From positions 1-5,056 of the forward strand of contig DOMR01000002.1 in assembly GCA_003509845.1 (NCBI GenBank): DNA of 5,056 nucleotides. The letters are read 5' to 3'. The notes under the pieces were generated by a model. The model ran no database searches, was not told where the DNA came from, and saw only the letters and a program-made list of their open reading frames with translations. Shown here piece after piece: positions 1 to 5,056 of this stretch. Positions within the stretch are counted from its first letter, which is position 1; every line of letters starts with the position of its first letter. The stretch is from Chitinophagaceae bacterium (lineage in GTDB: Bacteria > Bacteroidota > Bacteroidia > Chitinophagales > Chitinophagaceae). A program made the position numbers and the translations under genes.

Positions 1-96
1 CATTAATTTTGCGTTATAATGTTGTGATAACAACTGCGATAATGTTGTTTTCCCTGCACCTATATTTCCCTCAACTGCAATAAAATGATACTTCAT
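1..96 (-). CDS. Deoxynucleoside kinase, N-terminal fragment (gene runs off the left edge)
   Basis: Reading the minus strand from the ATG at 96-94 gives 32 uninterrupted codons to the window edge. The peptide begins MKYHFIAVEGNIGAGKTTL: a first beta strand followed by the P-loop GNIGAGKTT at residues 10-18, with K16 and T17 as the expected phosphate and magnesium ligands. The EGNIGAGKTT form of the Walker A motif is characteristic of the deoxynucleoside kinase family (dAdo/dGuo/dCyd/thymidine kinase 2-like). These enzymes phosphorylate salvaged deoxynucleosides to monophosphates in the cytoplasm using ATP. Substrate specificity cannot be read, because the specificity-determining residues and the LID region lie outside the window. 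An AAGGA on the minus strand (105-101) sits only 4 nt before the start and may be a weak ribosome binding site. The gene starts 42 bp after the folK stop on the same strand, so the two are probably co-transcribed. The family call is firm for so short a fragment; the subfamily is open. Confidence 0.85.
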   Translation of the reverse strand, partial: MKYHFIAVEGNIGAGKTTLSQLLSQHYNAKLM

Positions 97-138
97 ATTT
101 TCCTTAATTCTTCGATTCAAATATAGTAAGCAGAATGC

Positions 139-627
139 TTAAATGATCGTTTTTTTATACACATGCGATTCATCCTTGCACTGCTTTAATAGGGTGCTTG
201 TGGGTAAATTTAATACGGGATGAATATAGTTGGGTGCAATTTCGTTTAAAGGAATGAGTACAAAGTTGCGTTGCTCCATCCTAGGGTGTGGAATGGTGAC
301 GATTTCGGATTGTATTATTTCGCTGTTGAAGTAGATAATGTCCATGTCAATGGATCTTGGTCCCAAGGGAAGTAACCTTTCTCGGCCTAATGATAATTCA
401 ATAGTCAATAATTGTTGCATTAATTCAGATGCGGATAAAGCGGTTTCGACCTGTATTGCTTGATTAAAAAAGGGGGGTTGTTCGGTAAATCCCCAAGCAG
501 CTGTTTCATAGATCGCCGAACTGGAAAGTATTTTTCCACAATGCAATTCAATTTCTTTAGTGGCATTTTTTAGGTTCCCCAATCGGTCGCCTAAATTACC
601 GCCTATCAGTAGGTATGCATTGTTCAT
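139..627 (-). CDS. folK: 2-amino-4-hydroxy-6-hydroxymethyldihydropteridine diphosphokinase (HPPK)
   Basis: This cytoplasmic enzyme transfers pyrophosphate from ATP to 6-hydroxymethyl-7,8-dihydropterin, the step before dihydropteroate synthase in folate synthesis. The protein is 162 aa from the chosen ATG, close to the roughly 160 aa usual for single-domain HPPK. Visible family motifs are LIGGNLGDR (residues 15-23 of the longer frame, 7-15 from the ATG), the QPPFFNQ segment near 50-56, IELSLGRER with R82 and R84, and the signature GPRSIDMDI at 89-97. D94 and D96 of that signature correspond to the two magnesium-binding aspartates of the E. coli enzyme. IPHPRMEQR follows, with H114 and R120. 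All expected catalytic positions appear intact. The open frame extends eight codons further to a TTG at 651-649. The ATG at 627 is preferred because the conserved first strand (AYLLIGGN) begins immediately after it, as in other HPPKs. Neither start has a Shine-Dalgarno sequence. The gene is divergent from sppA and lies just upstream of the deoxynucleoside kinase gene. Confidence 0.95.
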   Translation of the reverse strand: MNNAYLLIGGNLGDRLGNLKNATKEIELHCGKILSSSAIYETAAWGFTEQPPFFNQAIQVETALSASELMQQLLTIELSLGRERLLPLGPRSIDMDIIYFNSEIIQSEIVTIPHPRMEQRNFVLIPLNEIAPNYIHPVLNLPTSTLLKQCKDESHVYKKTII

Positions 628-731
628 AGAAGGATTATAAAAGTAGCCCAAATATCCATAATTTTACAGCGTTAAACTACTTTATCTCCGACTATTTTGG
701 GCATTTTGGTTTAATTTAATAATGCAACTTC
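628..731. promoter_or_regulatory. Divergent intergenic region, probable promoters for folK (leftward) and sppA (rightward)
   Basis: This AT-rich stretch separates two divergent genes and must hold at least the start signals for both. The best matches to the Bacteroidetes -7 element TAnnTTTG each have one mismatch: TATTTTGG at 693-700 on the plus strand, which would give a short sppA leader of about 25 nt, and GATATTTG at 656-649 on the minus strand, about 20 nt before the folK ATG. Neither has a clear TTG-type -33 element at the usual spacing, so these are candidates only. The sequence just before the sppA start (711-731) is rich in A and T and has no Shine-Dalgarno motif, as is common in this phylum. 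No operator repeat, riboswitch or strong hairpin was seen. The presence of promoters is inferred from gene orientation; the exact elements are weakly supported. Confidence 0.35.
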
Positions 732-2489
732 ATGAAAAGCTTTTTTAAAACATTTTTCGCTGCCTTGTTGGCTTTGATAATTTTTTCTTTACTAGGTTTT
801 TTTATTTTGATTGGAATAGCAGCTGCCTTTTCAACAGATGAAAAAGTAGCAGTAGCGCAAAACTCGGTTTTAGTGATTGACGCTTCTGAAACATTTTTAG
901 AGCAATCGAAAAATGACCCCTTTAGCGAATTAATGAATAAAAAAAATGGCAAACAACCAAGTTTGTCAGAATTGATTGGGTTGTTGAATTATGCAAAAAA
1001 AGATTCTAGCATCAAGGGTATTTATATTAAGTGTGCAGAAAATCCAAATGGCTATGCGGCGACGGAGGAAATTAGAAAAGCGCTAATTGATTTTAAAAAA
1101 TCAAACAAATTTATTGTGGCGTATGCGGAAACAATTTCGCAAAAAGGATATATGATGGCAAATGTTGCCGATCAAATATATACACATCCACAAGGAGGCA
1201 TGGAATGGTCGGGTTTTAATTATGAGACTATGTTTTTGAAAGGCTTAATTGATAAACTTGAAATTGAGCCACAAATATTTTATGCAGGTAAATTTAAAAG
1301 CGCTACTGAACCTTTCAGATATACGCAAATGTCGGAGGCAAATAAACTACAAACAGGGATTTGGTTAAATTCGATTTATACTAATTTTATTCAAGGGGCT
1401 GCTGAAATGCGAAACTTAAACGCAGATTCAATCAAAGCTTTCGCGAATGAAGGGAAAGTGCAAAATGCCAAGGATGCATTAAAATACAAATTAGTGGATG
1501 GTTTGATCTATGATGACCAATTAAAAAAAATCATTAGTAAAAAATTACGTTTGGTGGATGAAACTAAAATATCTTTTGTGTCCATTAATAATTATGCGGA
1601 ATCAATTGCATTAAGAGGAACGGGCAGTGGTAAAATTGCGGTGATATATGCAGATGGGGATGTGGTCATGGGGAAAGGTCAAAATGAAGCTATTGCAAGT
1701 GATGATTATAGGGCATTGATTCAAAAAATCAGAAACGATAAATCCATTAATGCTGTTGTGTTAAGGGTGAATTCACCAGGCGGTAGTGCATTAGCGAGTG
1801 ATATCATATGGAGAGAGATTGATTTACTTAAAAAAGAAAAACCAGTGGTGGTCAGTATGGGGGATGTTGCCGCTTCAGGAGGTTATTATATTGCATGTGG
1901 TGCTGATTCTATTTTTGCTGATGCCAATACCATTACAGGTTCCATTGGTGTATTTTCAGTGATTCCCAATGCGGAGAAATTTTTGAAAAATAAATTAGGT
2001 ATTACTTTTGATCGCGTTAAAACAGGGCAATATGCAGATGCGCCTTCTGCCACAAGAGCCTTAACTGTCATAGAACAAAAATTTTTGCAAGCAGGCGTAG
2101 ACAGTGTTTACTTTACTTTTACATCAAGGGTAGCGACAGGTAGACAAAAAAGCGTGGCGTATATTGATTCGATCGCACAAGGACGTGTATGGACAGGTGC
2201 AGATGCAATTAAAGTGGGTTTGGTGGATAAGATTGGAACTTTAAATGATGCATTGGCATCTGCTGCTAAAATGGCCAAATTAAAAGGGTATAGTATTAAA
2301 TCATATCCAGAAAGTAGGTCCTTTATTGAAGAATTTTTCGAAGGGTACAAAAACGAAGTAAAAGCCAAAGCAATTCAACAAGAAATTGGAATAGAACAAT
2401 GGCAGGTATTGCAACAATTAAAATCAATCAAACAGATAATGGGTCAGCCGCAGGCACGATTACCTATCTTTGAGCTCAATCAACGTTAA
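732..2489 (+). CDS. sppA: Signal peptide peptidase SppA, long two-domain type (protease IV)
   Basis: SppA is an inner-membrane serine protease that degrades signal peptides left after secretion, cutting with a Ser-Lys dyad. The protein is 585 aa, the size of the long (67K) type with tandem SppA/ClpP-fold domains; the E. coli enzyme is 618 aa. Residues 1-6 carry lysines, and about 8-33 form one long hydrophobic segment with no obvious cleavage site, so it is read as an N-terminal anchor with the body in the periplasm. The N-terminal domain (about 45-290) contributes the general-base lysine, K189 in the motif FKSATEPF. The C-terminal domain (about 300-520) holds RVNSPGG (345-351), and the nucleophile S382 in MGDVAASGGYY, followed by TGSIGV (402-407). 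Both catalytic residues are therefore present. The ATG at 732 is chosen because it directly precedes the anchor; an ATG at 722 is out of frame. It is the first gene of a probable three-gene operon, with a stop 3 bp before the permease start. Confidence 0.96.
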   Translation: MKSFFKTFFAALLALIIFSLLGFFILIGIAAAFSTDEKVAVAQNSVLVIDASETFLEQSKNDPFSELMNKKNGKQPSLSELIGLLNYAKKDSSIKGIYIKCAENPNGYAATEEIRKALIDFKKSNKFIVAYAETISQKGYMMANVADQIYTHPQGGMEWSGFNYETMFLKGLIDKLEIEPQIFYAGKFKSATEPFRYTQMSEANKLQTGIWLNSIYTNFIQGAAEMRNLNADSIKAFANEGKVQNAKDALKYKLVDGLIYDDQLKKIISKKLRLVDETKISFVSINNYAESIALRGTGSGKIAVIYADGDVVMGKGQNEAIASDDYRALIQKIRNDKSINAVVLRVNSPGGSALASDIIWREIDLLKKEKPVVVSMGDVAASGGYYIACGADSIFADANTITGSIGVFSVIPNAEKFLKNKLGITFDRVKTGQYADAPSATRALTVIEQKFLQAGVDSVYFTFTSRVATGRQKSVAYIDSIAQGRVWTGADAIKVGLVDKIGTLNDALASAAKMAKLKGYSIKSYPESRSFIEEFFEGYKNEVKAKAIQQEIGIEQWQVLQQLKSIKQIMGQPQARLPIFELNQR

Positions 2490-2492
2490 TAT

Positions 2493-3596
2493 ATGCCTGC
2501 TTATAGTCAAATTAAAGCAATGCTTGCGATAACAAAAGCAAGTTTACGTTCTACATTTAGAAGTCCATCAGCCGTTATTTTTAGTATTGCTTTTCCATTG
2601 ATATTTATCCTTGTTTTTGGTTTTTTAAGTAGTGGGGGGAATATTAATGTAAATGTGGCAATGACGCAAGGCAGTGATACGACCAATCCAATTTATGCTG
2701 CAATTAAAAATATACCAGGATTTAAATTTGCAACAGGGGATAGTAATAAAATTCAAGGAGAGCTTGCCAAGGGCCGTATTACCACAATGATTCATATTCG
2801 GGCAACTGACAATCCTAATTTACCCTATACCATTGATTTAATAAGCTCGGAGGCGGCCAATCCGCAAAATATTCAATTGGTAAAGTCTATTTTAAATTCA
2901 GTCATTTCAAAAATAAATGAGCAAAGATTTAAAGATGCACCAAGTATTGCAGTTGTAAATAATAATGTAAAAAAAGTGCCTGGTCGAATTTATCGTACCA
3001 TTGATTTTATATTGCCTGGACAATTAGGGTTTTCCTTATTAAGTGCTGGGGTATTTGGAGTTGCATTTTTGTTTTTTAATTTAAGACAACAATTGGTATT
3101 AAAGCGATTTTATGCAACACCTATTCGTCGCTTATATATCATTTTAGGGGAAGCATTGAGCAGGGTCATTTTTCAATTAATTACGGCAGTCATTATCATC
3201 GGTATTGGTCATTTTGCTTTTAAGTATACGCTAGTGCATGGATGGGTCACCTTTGCGAGTATCATGGGACTTAGTTTTATAGCACTTATTTTATTTATGG
3301 GTTTTGGGTTTATTGTAAGTGGTGTAGCAAAAACGGAAAGTACCATTCCGCCATTTGCTAACTTAATTACGCTGCCTCAATTTTTATTATCCGGTACCTT
3401 TTTTTCTATTGATAATTTTCCAACCTGGTTGCAGCCTTTTTGTAATATACTCCCGCTAACGCATTTTAATAATGCGATGAGAAATATTGCATTTGAGGGA
3501 AATAGTTTAATAGATAGTTGGACCGACATTTCCATTTTATTAATATGGATTGTGATTGTTTATGCATTGGCGTATAAAATTTTTAAATGGGAATAA
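2493..3596 (+). CDS. ABC-2 type transporter permease (DrrB/YbhS-like architecture), substrate unknown
   Basis: This is an inner-membrane permease subunit of an ABC exporter. The 367-aa protein has one N-terminal membrane segment (about 27-46) preceded by a basic, amphipathic stretch (KASLRSTFRSPSAV). A large hydrophilic extracytoplasmic domain follows (about 47-170), then five further segments at about 172-196, 222-243, 250-276, 287-305 and 344-362. This 1+5 arrangement with a big first loop is typical of the ABC2_membrane_3 class. Two further hallmarks are visible: LSGTFF (299-304) before a short re-entrant-like loop, and LPLTHFNNAMR (320-330), matching the P-[LF]-T-x(4)-[AL]-[MLI]-R type motif before the last segment. 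The basic segment RQQLVLKRFYATPIRR (198-213) lies between TM2 and TM3, where a coupling helix would contact the ATPase. No ATP-binding subunit is encoded in the window. The ATG at 2493 is 3 bp after the sppA stop; an in-frame ATG at 2520 (M10) is an alternative. Substrate cannot be assigned; lipids, drugs and polysaccharides are all handled by relatives. Confidence 0.88.
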   Translation: MPAYSQIKAMLAITKASLRSTFRSPSAVIFSIAFPLIFILVFGFLSSGGNINVNVAMTQGSDTTNPIYAAIKNIPGFKFATGDSNKIQGELAKGRITTMIHIRATDNPNLPYTIDLISSEAANPQNIQLVKSILNSVISKINEQRFKDAPSIAVVNNNVKKVPGRIYRTIDFILPGQLGFSLLSAGVFGVAFLFFNLRQQLVLKRFYATPIRRLYIILGEALSRVIFQLITAVIIIGIGHFAFKYTLVHGWVTFASIMGLSFIALILFMGFGFIVSGVAKTESTIPPFANLITLPQFLLSGTFFSIDNFPTWLQPFCNILPLTHFNNAMRNIAFEGNSLIDSWTDISILLIWIVIVYALAYKIFKWE

Positions 3597-4082
3597 ATGA
3601 AATTGATAAAATTGGCTGTAATTAGTGCTTTATTTTTGAGTGTTTTGGTGACCGCTATTTCATTTTTATTTCCAAGCACCGTGATTGTTTCTAGGGCCAT
3701 TGAAGTGAAGGCAACGCCTGAAAAAATAGCTTTTTACACCGCTGACTTGAATCAATGGAATGCATGGATGAGTGACTGGAAGCAAAATCAAGTTCGTTTG
3801 CAAAATGATACCGCATTTATTGGTACACAAATAATTCATTTTGAAAGTAAGACAGATTCTTCTGTTAATTATCAATGGGTAGCGACAGGGCAAGCGCCAT
3901 ATTTTGTTAAAATTGAATGGTTCCCTTTAGAAAAAGGCAATTATGTGATTCATTGGACATTTGAACAACATGTGCGTTGGTATCCTTGGGAAAAGTTTCA
4001 AACGCTGTTGAATGAGAAATTATTAGGGACTAAGATGGAAATGGAATTGCAAAATCTGCAAGGGGTGATTAATCAGCAATAA
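3597..4082 (+). CDS. Membrane-anchored SRPBCC (START/polyketide cyclase-like) family protein
   Basis: The 161-aa protein begins with MKLIK and a hydrophobic segment (about 6-26) lacking a clear signal peptidase site. The rest is a single soluble domain (about 30-160). Its opening pattern, SRAIEVKATPEKIAFYTADLNQW, is the usual SRPBCC start: beta strand 1, then [AS]xPEx[IV] helix, then D-x-N-x-W. The pattern at the other end (LLGTKMEMELQNLQ, about 142-155) matches the C-terminal helix seen in the family as G-x-x-[FM]-E-x-x-L-x-x-L. Members bind hydrophobic ligands in a deep cavity, but those with an N-terminal anchor are mostly uncharacterised, so no ligand or reaction is proposed. Lysines before the membrane segment and few charges directly after it suggest the N terminus is inside and the domain in the periplasm (inference). 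The middle is shorter than in many relatives. The ATG follows the permease TAA with no gap (TAAATG), implying translational coupling. This is the last gene of the operon. Confidence 0.8.
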   Translation: MKLIKLAVISALFLSVLVTAISFLFPSTVIVSRAIEVKATPEKIAFYTADLNQWNAWMSDWKQNQVRLQNDTAFIGTQIIHFESKTDSSVNYQWVATGQAPYFVKIEWFPLEKGNYVIHWTFEQHVRWYPWEKFQTLLNEKLLGTKMEMELQNLQGVINQQ

Positions 4083-4138
4083 CGAATTAGGTTTAGTTAT
4101 TGCGCAGTAATTTAATTTGAGCATAATTTCCACACAAA
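4083..4138. terminator. Convergent gap with weak hairpin, possible bidirectional terminator
   Basis: The 56-bp gap between two convergent stop codons contains TTATTGCGCAGTAA at 4097-4110. As RNA it can form a five-pair stem (one pair a U-G wobble) around a GCGC loop, followed on the plus strand by TTTAATTT. The stem is short and AT-rich, so it is a poor intrinsic terminator by standard criteria. The call rests mainly on position, since transcripts from both sides should end here. Confidence 0.3.
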
Positions 4139-5056
4139 TTATTTTCCGTCATTGTTCTTTTCTTTCTGATCTATTAAATATTGAACGTTCCTTTTAAGTC
4201 CTTTTAATTTTGATCTAAGTAAGGGTGACTTTTTAAATCGCTCCTTAAAAGTGGTTTCTTCCATTTGAAGCCATTGATCTCGATTCATATTTAATAAGCC
4301 ATGTAAAGGTTTGAATTGCGCTTCATTGTGTGATTTGCTAAACCTATTCCAAGGACAAACATCTTGGCATATATCACAGCCAAATGCCCAATCGGTATAA
4401 TTTTTATTGGCATTAATTTCCGACTGCTTTAATTCAATGGTATAGTAACTTATACAGTGATTGGCTTGAATTGTTTTATTGGGCAAGATAGCCTCCGTAG
4501 GACAGGCGTCGATACATTTGGTGCAAGTACCACAATAATCTTTAGGGATAGGGGTATCATAATCCAATTCAATATCAACAATTAATGTTGCGAGGAAAAA
4601 GAAGGAACCTGTTTGAGGTCGAATTAAATTTCCATTTTTCCCAATCCATCCTGCGCCTGATAACTGTGCCCAACTTCTTTCCATCACAGGTGCTGAATCC
4701 ACAAATCCACGTCCGGTGATATGACCTATTTCCTTTTGCATCTCACCAAGCATCATTTGAAGTTTGGCGCGAATTACCTCATGATAATCTTCCCCCCATG
4801 CATATTTTGCAATTTTTGCATTTGAATCAATTTGTAATAGTTGATCTTGTTGGGATGGAAAATAATTCATTAAAAAAGTGATGACCGACTTTGCACCGGG
4901 TACTAATTTTCTTGGATCAACACGTAAATCAAAATGATTCTCCATGTATTGCATCTCGCCATGATATCCATTAGATAACCATTGTTCCAAACGACGCGCA
5001 TCTTCTGTTAATTCTTTTGCTGCAGCAATGCCACAATAATCAAATCCAAATTGTGC
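4139..5056 (-). CDS. queG: Epoxyqueuosine reductase QueG, missing only its extreme N terminus at the window edge
   Basis: QueG reduces epoxyqueuosine to queuosine in the tRNA wobble position, the last step of queuosine synthesis, using a cobalamin cofactor and two [4Fe-4S] clusters. The frame is open from the right edge, giving 305 visible residues. The first visible ones, AQFGFDYCGIA, align with the N-terminal region of known QueG (E. coli GFQQVGIT), so probably only about 10-20 residues are missing. A TTG at 4990 is an internal leucine, not the start. Numbering from the edge, YHGEM (31-35) and WGEDYH (87-92) are family motifs. FVDSAPVMER (118-127) includes D120, the position of the proposed catalytic aspartate. 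GWIGKNG follows at 136-142. The ferredoxin-like part has C175, C178, C181 and C185 (CxxCxxCxxxCP), C201, then C227, C230 and C234 (CxxCxxxCPWN), so all eight cluster ligands are present. The C terminus ends with a basic tail soon after the cluster domain, without the HEAT-like extension of the 379-aa E. coli protein. It is convergent with the SRPBCC gene and has no queuosine neighbours here. Confidence 0.96.
   Translation of the reverse strand, partial: AQFGFDYCGIAAAKELTEDARRLEQWLSNGYHGEMQYMENHFDLRVDPRKLVPGAKSVITFLMNYFPSQQDQLLQIDSNAKIAKYAWGEDYHEVIRAKLQMMLGEMQKEIGHITGRGFVDSAPVMERSWAQLSGAGWIGKNGNLIRPQTGSFFFLATLIVDIELDYDTPIPKDYCGTCTKCIDACPTEAILPNKTIQANHCISYYTIELKQSEINANKNYTDWAFGCDICQDVCPWNRFSKSHNEAQFKPLHGLLNMNRDQWLQMEETTFKERFKKSPLLRSKLKGLKRNVQYLIDQKEKNNDGK

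Noticed and set aside
939..946. A8 tract in sppA (another at 1523-1530) as a programmed frameshift site
   Set aside because: Both are within lysine/asparagine-rich stretches of an AT-rich gene. The frame is continuous, with no downstream pseudoknot or alternative-frame product of note.
716..952. Open frame of 78 codons antisense to the sppA start
   Set aside because: It lies opposite the well-supported SppA membrane anchor region, has no recognisable motif and no start signal. It is a by-product of the coding strand's composition.
1886..2368. Two antisense open frames (61 and 86 codons) within sppA
   Set aside because: Both overlap the conserved catalytic domain of SppA entirely, show no family resemblance and no upstream signals.
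3666..3893. Antisense open frame of 75 codons within the SRPBCC gene
   Set aside because: The sense frame has a family match, an anchor and tight operon spacing; the antisense frame has none of these.
4988..4990. TTG as a possible queG start
   Set aside because: The frame continues without a stop to the window edge, and the 22 upstream codons match the conserved QueG N-terminal region (GFDYCGIA), so the true start lies beyond 5056.
1..5056. An undescribed defence, mobile or RNA-based system
   Set aside because: I looked for direct and inverted repeats, transposase or integrase motifs, tRNA-like folds, reverse transcriptase or nuclease motifs and long unexplained intergenic regions. The longest non-coding stretch is about 104 bp, and every large frame is accounted for by a known family.

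Overview
The window looks like ordinary chromosomal DNA from a member of the Bacteroidetes, plausibly a Chitinophagaceae-like lineage. This rests on AT-rich genes, the near absence of Shine-Dalgarno sequences before the starts, the protein flavours (a two-domain SppA, a short QueG, a membrane-anchored SRPBCC protein), and folK beside a deoxynucleoside kinase gene. The lineage is an inference from style; no marker gene is present.

Layout: on the minus strand at the left edge is the 5' end of a deoxynucleoside kinase gene (1-96), preceded on the same strand by folK (139-627). An AT-rich divergent intergenic region of about 100 bp (628-731) separates folK from a plus-strand run of three tightly packed genes: sppA (732-2489), an ABC-2 type transporter permease (2493-3596), and a small membrane-anchored SRPBCC-fold protein (3597-4082). 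The spacings are 3 bp and 0 bp, so the three are very probably one transcript with coupled translation. A 56-bp convergent gap with a weak hairpin follows, then queG on the minus strand (4139 to beyond 5056), whose first few codons lie outside the window.

Functionally, folK (folate synthesis) and the kinase (deoxynucleotide salvage) both feed nucleotide metabolism. The sppA-permease-SRPBCC cluster consists entirely of inner-membrane proteins and suggests an envelope function, but no ATPase for the permease is present here and the substrate is unknown. QueG performs the last step of queuosine synthesis for tRNA and looks functionally unrelated to its neighbours.

I found no mobile element, CRISPR array, RNA gene, phage or defence gene, and no convincing sign of an undescribed system. 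The points most worth a second look are the ATPase-less permease in a coupled operon and the probable periplasmic placement of the SRPBCC domain.
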